A stretch of 64,000 bases of DNA, taken from positions 134,593,501-134,657,500 of the forward strand of contig CM066324.1 in the NCBI GenBank assembly GCA_033807775.1. Reading direction: 5' to 3'. Below the pieces are notes generated by a model, which made no database searches, was not told where the DNA came from, and was given only the letters and a program-made list of their open reading frames with translations. The stretch is from Saussurea involucrata. Taxonomy: Eukaryota; Streptophyta; Magnoliopsida; Asterales; Asteraceae. Position 1 is the stretch's first letter; each line of letters opens with the position of its first letter. A program made the translations under genes and the position numbers. This document shows positions 9,637 to 21,451 of this stretch, piece by piece.

Positions 9637-12141
9637 TAAAGGGTTTACATGTTTAATCAAACTCCAAACTATTTCTTAAAATCATGAGCTTTCTTTGATC
9701 ACAAATCTGGTTCAAGCTTGAGATTGTCACGTTTTGAAGGTAAGTTTTCGAACCAATATGCTTATTAACGTTTTATTTTTCTGGTTTTTTTCGAGTTATT
9801 CAATCGATTTGTCAAGTTTGTTGATGTTTTTAGAGCTGTGGGTTTGGACACTATTGATGGTGGATCTGACCGAATTTTAAAATTACTAAAATAAATTGTT
9901 TTCCTTCGAATTATAAAAAGTTTGTATTTTATATAAGTATTAAGAATATATATAAAAGATAATTTTATTTAGAAAAGCTTATTTGTTTTTAGGAAATAAA
10001 TCCACGACGTTTTGGTCAAAATTTGAATATTGACAGTTCAGTCCTTCATTTATGGACATATGTTACTTTTTCCCCTTGCATTAAAATTATTAATTGTTTG
10101 ACAGTTTTGACTCCCAACTTTTTGTATTTACAGTTTAGCCCCTATTATTGAAATTACCCTTCAAATTCAGATTTAAAGAATTCTCTGTTTTGACAGTTTT
10201 GGTCCTTATGCCATAAATATTTTACAGTATTAATCCAAAACGTTTAGTTTGAATAATTTATAATTTTAAAACCTTATTCCAGATTTTAATACATTTTAAT
10301 TTAACTAGTTTCATCTTTATAAATTTTTATGCTTTTCGAACGATAATTACATTTTGGTCATAAAGTGTTTTGTAAATAAGATATGTAAACCGTATGGATT
10401 TTATAATCTAAAAGTTATTTATAAAGGTATATATTATATAGTGTTTTCCAAGGATTTAATATTCTTTTTGGTTGATTAATTCTAAGATCGTTTAAGTGGG
10501 GATGTTAGGACTAAGGAATTATAATTATATTGTTTTAGCGGTAATTAGATATGTTTGTATATCTTGGAGTACTAGGATTTGTTGGAAGAGCGTAAGGGAT
10601 CTCGGAATTTTTAGCGGCTTTTATATTGTTGGATATCGTGCCAGGTACGGATTCTCGTACTTCTTTCAGCGACATTCTATTCCATATTATTGGATAAACT
10701 ATAATCTTCGTTAATAATTATTTTGACTCGTTTGGCAACTGTTTCATTTGGTTTGATATATGTATCTTTGAGATATTCTCGAAATAATATTCGTTGACGT
10801 TTGAAACCGTTGTATATGAAAGCCTTGATTCGGTTCTCTTTGTTTACTTGTTATGTGATGAATCACGTTTTTGATCGTTTGATTTATAAGATCTTGATGC
10901 ATGGTGAATATATCCGGAGTTGAGTTGTTTATATTCATCCATGCATACTTAGAACCCTTGGTTAGATAGTTGGAGAGTAGGAATACCGAGTTAACCACCT
11001 GTAGGGGTACTACAGGCATGCTATTGTGGCGCCAGTGGTGTGACACTATCCGTGGCGGTGTGATTAGTTCACGGGTCGTCCCTAGGACTTTGGAGGCGTA
11101 TGGGTCGGCCCTAGGACTTTGGAGCTTTGTTATGGTGTGCTATGTAGTGCCATACATGCCACTGATTTTGGATACACGTGGAGTCATGAATCCAGTGTAT
11201 TATGGTTTGTTTGGATCCTATGATATGATTTTGCTCTGTGTAGGAAACTCGGTATGCATAAACCAACCCCTCGTTGCTTCAGCCTAAAATTCGTTGATCA
11301 CTCTGGAGTTTGGTGGTGTTTCCGTATTGGGGAACTTTGAAACTGTATTTTCCATCTCATTTGAATTTGATCTTTTAATTACGTTGTTCTTTGTTTATTT
11401 TGTAATCTTAATCCGTACTGGGCACTTGGCTCACGCTGTGTTTTTCTTCCGACAGGTATTTAGCTAGGAGAAATCGGGGGCTTTTGAGAGACAACATCTG
11501 CTTTTTGAAGACTTTTATTTATTTGTTTGACGTTAATTTTAGTCTTGATCTATATTAATATTTTAGGAGTCAATGTTTGCTTGAGATTGACTTTTATTTT
11601 TGGAGACCTTAAGTTAAAGTTGTATTGATGCTAAGTGGTTCGATTTAATTTTAGACTTTTTAGCGATTCATTTTGTTATTTGGAGATGCCGTTTCCGCTG
11701 CAAATTTGGGGTGTTACAGAGATGACCAATAGAAAGCTTTGAAAATAAATATGCAGAGAGAAAAATAATATTTTAATAGATAAATGGAATATTTTAATTA
11801 ATATTGGATTCTCCAAAATAGGAAGCTGTTGGAGATGAATGTATATTTATTTGGTATTTTGGCTTTTGGTTCCCCATTTTAGAGAAATTATGGGAAAGCT
11901 GTTGGAGATGCTCTAAGAGGCTAAGAGTGGGAGGTTTTGGAGCTGTTGGAGGTTTTGATTTATAGTGTATGATTAAGGGTTTTAGTTTAAATGATGTTTT
12001 TGGGATTGGATTTGGATTTGTCAAATGTTATTTGTGTTCTTTGAATTGAATTTGAAGTTTGATTTTCTTGGTGTTCATGATGTTCTTCTTCATCTTCTTC
12101 AGATTCAAGAAAAGAAATTAGAAACGAAAAGAAAAATGATA

Positions 12142-12331
12142 TAATTAACTAAAAATGGTAAAAAGACCATTTTACCCTCGAGCTTAACGGAGGAAATAGA
12201 CGTCCGTCAGCTCGAGGGACCAATTCCATAAAATTCTGCATACTACAGGGACCAAAACTGTAATAAATGAAGTTTAGGGACCAATTCCGTATTTTTTGAC
12301 AAACCACAGGGACCAAATCCGTAATTTACTC
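12142..12331. mobile_element. Isolated Mutator-like terminal arm
   Basis: The segment ends in CAGGGACCAAATCCGTAATTTACTC. This belongs to the GAGTAAATTAC..TTGGTCCCTGTGG terminal family that defines three paired elements later in the window. Internal repeats of CAGGGACCAAA occur at about 12243, 12273 and 12308. I cannot find its matching left arm, so it is a relic or a one-sided fragment. Confidence 0.45.
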
Positions 12332-13510
12332 TAGATATTATATATATATATATATATATAATTATTAATAGAAAGGTTTTATTTTTCATTTTTAATCCTA
12401 AAACGAAAATAGAAAAAGAAAACCTCACCGGACAGTTGTGTAGTGAGTTGGCAAGAGTATACGTAAGAAATGAGGTATACCGTATACGTGGTGCCACGTA
12501 AGCATAGCACACTCTTGACTGACGCATGTATTTTGCCACCTTTGCGTCATGCACCTACTTCCCCCCTTTATTTAATTTTATTTCAATAAATTATTTCCAA
12601 CATCTCTATTAATTAATATAAAATAACAAAGTCATTTTATATATAAAAAATACTTTACAGTTTTTGGAATTGTTTGCCAGGTAGATGTTTGGATGATCAT
12701 AAGTTAATTTATAAACTAACTTTTTGAAATGCTATTTGAATTAAATTTTAAGTAGTTTTTTTGTGAATATTCCAATATTGCTATCATTATTATTAATTAA
12801 CTTTTATGATAAATAAATATTAATTTTTTAAATTTAATTATTATTAATTAATTAATATTAACTGAAAATTATTAAATTATTAATTTTTGATTATTTAGAA
12901 ATATTGTTGATCATATAAATTATTTTTATATATTTTTAATATTAATCAATATATTTTAATTATTAATTACCATTATTTTTTTTAATTATTATTTGATTAT
13001 TTTTTTATATTATACGTAACGGTTATTTAAAATCATAAGTTAATATATATTTTTTCTAAAACTTGTTTTAATAAATTCAAAATTTATAGTATATATGTAA
13101 TAATAAATTTTAAATTCTTTTAATTATCATGTTATATTATTTAATTTTTTTTACTACATTGGTTATATTAATTAACATTTTATATTGCTATAAATTTGTT
13201 TTAATTATATAATTAAATATTGTAATTGATAATTTTTTAAAGATATCATTTTTGGTCATTTTACATGTTTATAAGATAGTTTTGTCAAACGTGACTTCTT
13301 CATCGGCTAGCTTATCAGTTTATCAGCTAGTTTGCCAAACATAGCCTTTAGTTTTTTTTATAGGTATAGATTTTTAGCAGGAATTCAACGTATCCACTCT
13401 TCGACTATCCCCAATCCAACATTTAAAAAGGTTAAAACATTAAAAAAAAAGATGTTATTATCTCCAACTCAACAATCAACACTAAAATACTAAAAAAGTA
13501 TAAGAAATTA
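12332..13510. other. Extremely AT-rich intergenic region
   Basis: It contains a (TA)n tract near 12340, then mostly TTAATTA-type sequence to about 13270. CTAGCTTATCAGTTTATCAGCTAGTTTGCCAAACATAGCC-like sequence at 13308-13350 resembles the end of an hAT-type MITE, but no convincing left partner is visible. Confidence 0.4.
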
Positions 13511-13941
13511 ATTAAAATGCCCCAAGTTTGACTCCTGATTTGCTAAAATGTCCAAACTCTCTCCAATTTAACCAAAATATCCAAAAAAATCCGTAAAAAT
13601 ACCCCATGATCACGGACTCCTTTAAAAAATTGGATTTCCATCCGTGAATTTGTCCGTGAACCACATGGTTGTCCGCGAAGGAGGTTGGAGATGTAATTTT
13701 TTTCCACGAAGGTCATGATTTTGTCCACAAAGGACATGCTTTTTTCCGCGAAGAAGATGAATTGGGTCCGCAAAGCTTGGTTTTTTCATGAAATTGATAT
13801 GAATTGGTCCGTGAATCACAACAATTTAAGGGAGTCTGTGATCACGGGGTATTTCACGGATTTTTGGGTATTTTGGTTCTGGAGAGTTTGACCATTTTAG
13901 TAAATCAATAGTCAAACTTGGGACATTTTAATAAGTTACTC
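13511..13941. mobile_element. Foldback MITE with long inverted repeats (AAGTTTGACT family)
   Basis: The left arm reads TTAAAATGCCCCAAGTTTGACTCC. The right arm, reverse-complemented, reads TTAAAATGTCCCAAGTTTGACTAT. The match extends about 55 bp, to CCAAACTCTCTCCAA versus TCAAACTCTCCAGAA. The centre carries several GTCCGTGAA/TTCCGCGAAG motifs. A related but more GC-rich foldback lies at 33410-33722. It is non-coding and its TSD is unclear. Confidence 0.65.
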
Positions 13942-14443
13942 AAAAAGTTTTGGTAAATAAAAAAGGTTTATATATCTTAAATCCAATAAAATAGATAAAT
14001 AAATTCAAATAATAATATATTCTTCAATTTTTATAATTATATGTATAAATTAGTAGTTTTATACATTAACTAGAATTATTTTATTACCGTTATGATATTA
14101 ACAATGTTTTAGTGTTTTATTTTTAGTGTGCGATACGATTTAGTTTTCTTTTTTTAGTGTTTTTTTTATGTTTGTTGTTCCGTTGATTTTTTGTTGGTAA
14201 TAAAGTTATGCCTCTGTCTTTCAAAAACAAATATAGGTTGTTTTAAAATACAATGACTATTCATAAGAAAAAAATAGAAAGAACAAAATATGTTTATACG
14301 TCAATCTACAACGACTTATACCGATTTTTATGTATGTTATATCACTTGTTACCATCGTGTTTAATTAGCTGTAACACCCAAAATCTAAATCAACTTAAAA
14401 TTGTTGTTAGCTTATCAATATTACGCAACACGTAAATCCTGTA
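13942..14443. other. AT-rich spacer
   Basis: A TGTAACACCC motif at about 14371 resembles a gypsy LTR terminus, but no partner end follows and I do not call an element. Otherwise I see nothing. Confidence 0.35.
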
Positions 14444-14817
14444 GGGTGTGTTTGGTACGCAGACAGGACAATGTGGGACAGAATAGAACATGACAGGACA
14501 TAACAGTTGTTCCACGTTTGGTAAGACCGAACTGGATAGAACAGAACATATAACATTGACCAATTTACCCTTGCTAAATTTAAAGAATGAACAAAATTTG
14601 AAATAGAAGGTTTATTTGATGTTTTAGAAGAGAATTAGATTTTATTTTGAGGTTATATTGGTAGAACATAAGTCTGTTCCAGCTTGTTCCATGGGGTGGG
14701 GGTGGAATAGACTTGTTCCAGTTTGTTTCACCTTGTTCCAGTCTGTTCCACATAAAGGTTCTGCCAAACAGGGACAGTGGACCATGTTCTGTTCTGTCCT
14801 GTGTACCAAACGCACCC
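14444..14817. mobile_element. Foldback MITE with GGGTGTGTTTGGTACGCAGA termini
   Basis: The left end GGGTGTGTTTGGTACGCAGA pairs with the right end, which reverse-complements to GGGTGCGTTTGGTACACAGG. Arms continue with repeated GACAGGACA/CTGTTCC sequences. Flanks GTA and ATA do not make a clear duplication. The GGGTGTGTTTGG terminus fits Tourist/Harbinger-like or hAT-like MITEs, and the class is undecided. Confidence 0.6.
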
Positions 14818-15278
14818 ATAAGGAACTCATGGTCTCATACTCTACCAATATGGATGTGGTTTCCTCTTTTTTTAACCGTGGATATCCGACTAGCTTATGA
14901 GCTAAAAAACAACGGAAAATCCTCAGTAGGTTTGAAAGGTTCGAACAGGTGAATATGTAATGTTTTGCCATAAACTATTATTACTGAAATCCATGACGCT
15001 CTTCTTACGTTTATTCAACTTTCTTCTTATTAATCGATGATATGAGATTTGCTAATCACTAGGGGCCCATGGGCTGTGACCCTTGTGCATACATAATGTG
15101 CCAAATACAAAGTAACATAAAGATGTGTAGAATGCCTTAGCTCACTATCACGCTTTGGCCTCATTTTGGAAGTCTTGAGTTTGAGGCAGGCGGATGTAAT
15201 TTGATTTTAAATGTATTTTTAATTGAAAAGCTTTTCTTAACATATATTATTTTTCAATCCAAAACCTATTTTCTTCCA

Positions 15279-15302
<24 letters not shown>
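14818..15302. other. Intergenic spacer ending in a (TA)n tract
   Basis: I see no supported feature. The (TA)n tract at about 15281-15302 forms the left boundary of the next element. Confidence 0.4.
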
Positions 15303-15318
<16 letters not shown>

Positions 15319-15571
15319 GTTCAAGGGAAAACTTTAAAAAAATGGAAAACTGAAGAACACCCTAGGAACCCTTCATCTGGACGGTATGCACTTGTGCATA
15401 CAGATAAATAGTTGACTTTTTGGTTTTATGCACAAGTGCAATATGCATTTGTGCATATATGCACAAATGCATGTTACAAATAACATGTATGTACAAGTGC
15501 ATACCGCCCAGATGAAGAGCTCCTAGTGTGTTCTTCAGTTTTCCGTTTTTTGAGGTTTTCCCTTGAATCTG

Positions 15572-15576
<5 letters not shown>
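15303..15576. mobile_element. TA-flanked foldback element E3
   Basis: Inverted arms of about 85 bp meet in a short centre. The left arm reads GGTTCAAGGGAAAACTT...GGACGGTATGCACTTG. The right arm reverse-complements to near identity. (TA)n tracts abut both ends, with (GA)n at the left. The centre repeats TGCACAAGTGCA and TATGCACAAATGCA palindromes. It is non-coding. Confidence 0.8.
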
Positions 15577-15610
<34 letters not shown>

Positions 15611-15636
<26 letters not shown>

Positions 15637-16008
15637 GATAATAAATTGTAAACCTCTAAATGTATGTAAACTTTGTAAATTTTAGATTTCATAGGTTTAT
15701 TTTGATGAAATTGTTTTAATGAGTTGTTTATTTTGATAAAAGTGTTTCATATCATTCATTTCTTGATGAAATTGTTTCATATATTAGTGTTTTTATGTAA
15801 AAACGACAAAGTTTCATCAAACTGAGAAAATATATGAAACAGTTTCATAAGAATGAAAAAAATATATGAAACTACATAAAAAACACAAATATATGAAACA
15901 ATTTCATCAATAAATGAATGATATAAAACAATTTCATCAAAAAACCTATTAAATACAAAGTGTGCACGAAAAAAAGTTTACAAAATAGTAGGTCTCTCTC
16001 TCTCTCTA
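15611..16008. mobile_element. GTTTCAT-family foldback MITE, copy 2 (E4)
   Basis: It runs from TATATA(GA)n GAGGATAATAAATTGTAAAC to GTAGGTCTCTC(TC)nTATATA. Its left 40 bp match copy 1 (8028) closely, including CTCTAAATGTATGTAAACTT. Internally it has the same GAAACAATTTCATC/GATGAAATTGTTTC palindromic blocks. It shares a (TA)n tract with E3 on its left and E5 on its right. Confidence 0.8.
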
Positions 16009-16018
16009 TATATATATA

Positions 16019-16391
16019 GGCCTCTTATTTGTATACCATCATTTTCGTGTAAATCGTGTAAATCGTTGATTTTATAGGTTTTTTTATGAAATTCTTTTTA
16101 TGAAACTGTTTATTTTGATGAAATTGATTCATATCATTCATATCTTTCATATCTTGATGAAATTGTTTCATATATTTGTAGTTTCATGTATTTTTTTCAT
16201 TCTTATGAAATTGTTTCGTATATTTTCGTTTTCACATAAAAACACAAATATATAAAACAGGTTCATCAAGAAAATGAATGATATGAAACAATTGCATCAA
16301 AATAATCAATTTTATAAAAAAATTCATCAAAAAAAAACTATGAAATCGACGGTTTACACGAAAATGATGGTTTACAAAAGAATATCCCTCT
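16019..16391. mobile_element. GTTTCAT-family foldback MITE, copy 3 (E5)
   Basis: The left end reads GGCCTCTTATTTGTATACCA. The right end is TGATGGTTTACAAAAGAATATCCCTC, then (TA)n(TG)n. The arms carry CATCATTTTCGTGTAAATCG and its complement. The central palindromes are those of copies 1 and 2, though the outer arms match copy 5 (58851) better. Confidence 0.8.
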
Positions 16392-16535
16392 ATATATATA
16401 TGTGTGTGTGTGTGTGTTTTCTATTAAAGTTGTATATTTTTAGCTTTTAATTTAGTGACAGATGATAGTATGAGAAAAAAAAAAGACTTAAAGTGAGAAG
16501 CTAAAGAAAAAAAATCTGGATTCTTATCACTTTTA

Positions 16536-17580
16536 GGGCCTGTTTGGTACTGGCTTAATGAGCTGAATGACATCTTCAGCTTATTCGGTCAGCTCAAGGG
16601 ATGTGTTTGGTACTGGCTTAATGGAATAGACAATAACTTATTCGCTCAGATTTGAAGAGATACCCTTATGCAGACCGACCTATTATTTCCCTTAATACCC
16701 TTCTCAAGAAACGCGCACCATCTTGAAACCCCACCCATTTCCACCAAAACCCCACTTCTTCCTCTGCTGGAGCTGCCGTCGACGATCTGCTGGTCGAAGA
16801 TTTGGAGTTGCTCCCTTCTTCCTCTCCTTGCTCCCTGCTCTTTGCCACCAAAAACCCACTTCGTCCTCTGTTTTTTAGAAAATCTCTCATACCAAAACCT
16901 CTCAGATCGTGAAACCTGCTCTTTGAAGAGAACCAAAACCTAATAGTCGTTACATCTCAGGCTGTATCGACCACCTCTACAGCTATCGTTGGGCTACGAG
17001 ATGTTGAGCTTGTCCCACAGCTCGTTGAACTCTGTCATGGGTACGTAATTTCTCCCAAAATTTTCTCAGTTTTAGGTGTCTGACTCTTGCATGTATCTTT
17101 AGAGAAAGCCCCTTTAAATGTTTGTTACCATTTTAAGAAAATAAAAAACCAAGAATCAAGCTCGTTGCCTCCTTCTCGTTTCTTCTCGTTGCCTCCTTCA
17201 AGTCGAATTTGATCGATTTGGTCGATTTTGATCAAGCCCCCTTTAAATGTTTGTTACCATTTGTAAATCCTATTCGAACCGATCTGATTTGTTTTTGATT
17301 GTTTGTGTAATTTATTGTATTAGATGAGTTTTGATTGCAACAATACAGAAATGTTTGATCTTCTCCTTCTTCAATCATTTATGGGTTTGATGTTCTTGGT
17401 TATTTTGGAAGTTTTTAGGACAAAAATTAAATAAAAGGGTAAAATGGTCATTTTTATTATTCAAACGATGTATTAAGCACAACAAACAAACAACAATTTT
17501 AGTTATTCATGCAGTCATCTTTATCCATGTAATCAACTTTATCCATACAGAACTTAATGAAAAACCAACCAAACCGTCCC
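16536..17580. mobile_element. PIF/Harbinger-like non-autonomous element with captured-looking centre
   Basis: Termini are GGGCCTGTTTGGTACTGGCT and, reverse-complemented, GGGACGGTTTGGTTGGTTTT, flanked by TTA on both sides (16533-16535 and 17581-17583). This is the Harbinger-type duplication. The centre (about 16670-17050) has gene-like composition, with pyrimidine-rich tracts and a possible splice donor context at CATGGGTACGTAA near 17037. I do not recognise a protein. It may be a transduplicated host exon. Confidence 0.6.
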
Positions 17581-17827
17581 TTAATCTTATACCCACTCAT
17601 TAGTTGTGTCTCTCACAAAAATTGATCCAGTACATCTCATTAGTGTTGATCTTTAATTAGCATTGAATCAAGTGTCTAAATATCTTGTTATGATTCTCAG
17701 CATAACTTTCCTTTTCATCAAACCCAACCCTTAATTTAGTTATATTAGTCAATTTTTGTTTATATTTAATAAAAATTATTAGTAGATTCACGGTAATTGA
17801 AATGAAAGTTCTGAAAAGCAACAATGC
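17581..17827. other. AT-rich spacer
   Basis: I see nothing supported between the Harbinger-like element and the SINE target duplication. Confidence 0.4.
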
Positions 17828-17840
17828 ATTTTTTATCTTT

Positions 17841-19292
17841 TTTTTGGAAGGGTATCCGAGGACATTGCCCCTACTAATCCCGGCAAGGTGAGGCAATTGC
17901 CCCAGCTGCTAAAGCGTGCAGCACTGAGTTTATCCCCAGTGGCCACAAATTGGAAGCGTCTGGATTCGAACTTGGGGTAGATGGGTGATAACGCCACTTT
18001 TTGGCGTCATTTTCGATCCTCAAACCAATGAGATTGGCTTGTGTTCTAGCAAAAAGGCGGAACTTTATGGTTTATCTAGTGAAATGTGCAGGTAATCTAA
18101 AAGACGACAATCATCAAGAAAAGAAGCGAAAAAGAGTCCAAAAGAGAGCCAAAACGAAGCCCAACGGAAGCCCGAGATCCAAGCCCAAGACCCGTGCCCG
18201 AACCAGGACCCGAACCTGACCTAGACACATTCAGAAAACCGCGCAGTTTGTTACACGGTTTGCAAGCCACGGGACAAGTGGCGTAAGTCCCTGTTCCAGT
18301 TCTATAATTTGGTGTTTTCCGGATTTTAGGTCATTATCTCGACGTGCGACGGTAGGCAGCTTGGGGGCGATTTTCAGAGACATTTTGCATCTTTTGGAGC
18401 CACGATAGAGGATCGTTTGAGGAGACGTTCACCACGCGAAACGGATTAGAGCCGAGAGAAGGGAGTCAACAGTATTTTCTTTACGTTTACAATCACGATG
18501 TTTACTCACACTTTTTCATCCCCTTTTCTTATGTTTGAGTCCACCACCAACATGAACTAATCTTTAGATGTTGGGGGTTGGAATGAATTTGGTTTAAAGC
18601 GTATGAACATATGATTTGAGACTTTTATCAGTGTTTCCTAATTAATGAAGCATGTGATTTGAGTTTTAATGCTTTTGTGAGTTTGGCCAACTTTCAATTG
18701 TTTTGTTTGTTTTCAGTTAAGTTCGAGAGAATTAATTGTTAACTAGAACTAGAAATTGCATGCCTAAGGTGAGAAATTGGATAGAGATATACCAAGTAAG
18801 ACTTAGTCCCATTACAATCTTGAGTTTAATGTGTTTTGAGTTCCATAGGTTGAGATCGAGAGATAAAACTTATGCTTTCAAAATAAAACACGTTGTTGCT
18901 CGAGAGAGAACAATGGTGATTTTAGAGATTGGGTATTCCTTAAGAGAATAACTGGTAATTATTTAAAGTCAAGTGTTTATATGTGAAAGCCTTAGGATTT
19001 CCAACCCTCAACTGTTTTCTCTATCCGAAGTTTCCTTAAGTTGTTTACTGTCTCGTTCGTGATTTATTTTGCTTGCAATTAATTAGTTTCGTACCAACAA
19101 CTCAAAATTGAGACCGTTCAGTTAATAGATTTTATAGTCATTGTGATACTTAGTTCCTAGTTCCCTGTGTTCGATACTCGTACTTTCAGTACTATTACTT
19201 GATTCGACCCGTACACTTGCGGTTAGATTTAGGGGGGTGTAAACCCGCCTATCAATGGGTTACTAGCCACATCCCCCACAAGCCTTATGGTT
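17841..19292 (-). mobile_element. tRNA-derived SINE, interrupted by a solo LTR
   Basis: A 13-bp direct repeat ATTTTTTATCTTT (17828-17840 and 19293-19305) flanks the unit. Removing the nested LTR and its duplication leaves about 178 bp. On the minus strand it has an A-box-like TGGCTAGTA at 19261-19269, a good B box AGTTCGAATCC at 17962-17972, and a poly(A) tail, seen as T at 17841. Pol III transcription from the internal boxes and LINE-mediated insertion follow from the family. The LTR sits between the two boxes, so this copy should be dead. Confidence 0.8.
17986..19254. mobile_element. Solo LTR (1.27 kb) inside the SINE
   Basis: It starts TGATAACGCC and ends GCCTATCA, with perfect 5-bp flanks ATGGG (17981-17985 and 19255-19259). 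No internal domain or second LTR is present. Near its right end it carries GTGTTCGATACTCGTAC and CCCGTACACTTGCGGTT. A diverged, oppositely oriented match to these blocks appears at about 34720-34790. Short frames at 18001-18219 and 18736-18951 have no recognised domain. Confidence 0.85.
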
Positions 19293-19362
19293 ATTTTTTA
19301 TCTTTCTTTGTTAACATTCATTTATAAACACACACACATGTATGTATATATATATATATATA

Positions 19363-19606
19363 GAGGTGGGTTCAAACGAGAACTATTTACGAGAACTACG
19401 AGAACGGCCGCCCATGTACAAAATCACTGGTGATTCATGTACAAAATCAATGTTGATGCGCGCGACTTGCCAAACCGCGGCCCAAACCGCGCGTGTCCCA
19501 GAATTTTAATCACCAGTGATTTTGTACGTGAATCACCAGTGATTTTGTACATGGTCGTCCGTTCTCGTAGTTCTCGTAAATAGTTATCGTTCTCGTTTGA
19601 ACCTTC

Positions 19607-19626
<20 letters not shown>
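19363..19626. mobile_element. TA-flanked foldback element E6
   Basis: The arms are long and nearly exact. The left starts GAGGTGGGTTCAAACGAGAA. The right reverse-complements to AGGAAGGTTCAAACGAGAAC and both continue through TTTACGAGAACTACGAGAAC and ATGTACAAAATCACTGGTGA. The centre is GC-rich (GCGCGCGACTTGCC). (TA)n abuts the left end, and (CT)n then (TA)n the right. It is non-coding. Confidence 0.82.
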
Positions 19627-19643
<17 letters not shown>

Positions 19644-19861
19644 GGGTTGGGTTCACGTGAGATCGTGAGACCACAAATTTAACACTAAACCTTCACATTG
19701 ATTCATTGTGAAGGTAAGAAAAACAGCGAACCTTCACAGCAAAAACACTGTGAAGGTTTACCATCACAGTACTTTCACAGTCTTTTGCTGTGAAGGTTTA
19801 GTGTTAATTTTTTGGTCTCACGGTCTCACAGAAATAGCCTGGTCTCACATGATCTCAAGTC
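19644..19861. mobile_element. TA-flanked foldback element E7
   Basis: It begins GGGTTGGGTTCACGTGAGAT and ends CATGATCTCAAGTC, each against TATATA. The inner arms pair CACTAAACCTTCACA with TGTGAAGGTTTAGTG. Two further CTGTGAAGGTTTA copies lie in the centre. It sits directly between E6 and E8, sharing (TA)n tracts with both. Confidence 0.78.
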
Positions 19862-19878
19862 TATATATATATATATAT

Positions 19879-20087
19879 TCAGTGAGAAAGTTAGTTAACG
19901 TGATAAGCGTGAGAAGTGATTATCAATCGTTGGTACACACATTAGGATGAGATACACTAAGATGCACTAGATCAATCCCCGTATCAAACATGATTCATGG
20001 GTGGGATTGAGATTAAAAGTGATCAACGGTTCAAATTCACTTATCTTGCTTTTCACGTTAACTCAACTTCTTACACGATCATTCACC
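19879..20087. mobile_element. TA-flanked foldback element E8
   Basis: The left arm GAGAAAGTTAGTTAACGTGA pairs with the right arm, which reverse-complements to TAAGAAGTTGAGTTAACGTGA, each extending about 50 bp. The left edge abuts (TA)n. The right edge (ACATACATATATG) is only weakly TA-like, so that boundary is less sure than in E6 and E7. Confidence 0.65.
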
Positions 20088-20105
20088 TACAATACATACA
20101 TATAT

Positions 20106-21451
20106 GTTAGTCTCAAGCGTTGGATTTGTGAATAATACAAATAGAAATCGGCTATAAAACACTTAGAAATAATTTTTTGTTCTTTGCCCCAAAAAGAGTC
20201 TAATCCGCTATACTCCTTCTATCGGATTATAGTTAAAAAATTGTCTAAAACAAAAGTCTCCAAAAGAAACAATTTCTGCATACTCGGATTTCGACCATCA
20301 TATTGATAGCCTTAAATAAAAGACATAAGGTTGTAATCTGATAGAAGATTCTATCTTATGTCGGATTTCTATCACACATTTGAAATATTATAAGTGTTTA
20401 TCATCCGACAGACTTAATTTCATAAATCTATAACTAGAATAGACAAAATATGTTTTTACTTGTAAAAGTCTTTATAACTATTTGTGTTGATCCAAAGTGT
20501 AAATAAACCTTCAACAAAGTCGAAGATTAATTGAAGAGTGGCCGAGATAGTCATGATAACTTTGAGAAACGAAAAGAATTGCCAGAAACGGCTAGGGTTT
20601 TCATTAGAAACGGCTAGGGTTTTCATTAGAAAAGGTGAATGATACAAAATGGTACAACAACTATAAATAAAGAGATAAAACCCTAAACGATACAAATAGG
20701 CAAGGCCTGACCCATCAATACAAAAAGGCCCCTATAATATCTAACAAGTCAAAGCTTATTGGTTTGTCATCTAATCAAAAGAATACCAGTGCAAGATATA
20801 GTCAACTAGTAGTCTGACAAATGTCACTACTGGCAAACCGAATTTCAAAGTACAAACTTGTCGAGCAAGTTTTGTGCACCAACTCTTCCAAACTCTCATC
20901 CTAGTATGTGAACATGCAAAATCATGTCAACCAAACATTATTTAATTAGTGTCATTCATACTTTATTGTTCCCCTCTACATACAAAGGGATGAGAAGAGT
21001 TAACAAGTATCTACATCAACTACAGAGGTTGAAGTAAAAAGTACAACCGTGCATTGATCAACAAAACAAAGATAGACATGTGTTAAAGTTGAAAAGATCA
21101 TTTAATGCAATGGAAGCTATAAAGTGACTTCATTGTGTTAGTTTTCAAATCATATGTTTTGAAAGAACTTATTTGTGAAATATTCAAATAAATTTGACAT
21201 CAATATCTAAGAATCTGAGATCCATCTTAGCTTCTCAGATTTGAAAGAGAATTTTCTTCTTCTCTCTTTCAGCGTGGGTAAATTTGTTATCCTCAGATAG
21301 TTTAGGATCAAAGTCTAACATCATAGTTTCCGCAATATGTTTGTAATTTTATGTTTGAACAAGATATAAAATTAAAAAGTGGAAATTTACCGTGTTGTAT
21401 TTACCCATTCTACAAACACTTTTTGTGTAAGTCATTGTGTTCTAGGACCAC

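Larger units (their letters stand above)
8575..11718 (+). mobile_element. Solo LTR of a gypsy-type retrotransposon (3.1 kb with nested Harbinger)
   Basis: The termini are TGTAATATCC...GGGGTGTTACA, flanked by a perfect 5-bp duplication GAGAT (8570-8574 and 11719-11723). No internal region or second LTR exists, so it is a solo LTR left by LTR-LTR recombination. Plus orientation is inferred from the terminal motifs, compared with oriented LTRs in this window, and from a TATA box at 9629. Without the 840-bp Harbinger it is about 2.3 kb. Short frames at 10496-11287 have no recognisable domain. Confidence 0.88.
8393..11913. mobile_element. Tourist-like MITE, split by a solo LTR
   Basis: Ends are GAGCATCTCCAAGACTCC at the left and, reverse-complemented, GAGCATCTCCAACAGC at the right. 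Both abut TAA (8390-8392 and 11914-11916), the TWA duplication of PIF/Harbinger elements. Without the inserted LTR it is about 380 bp. Internal GGGGAAAATGGAG-type motifs are inverted in the two halves. It is non-coding. Confidence 0.75.
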
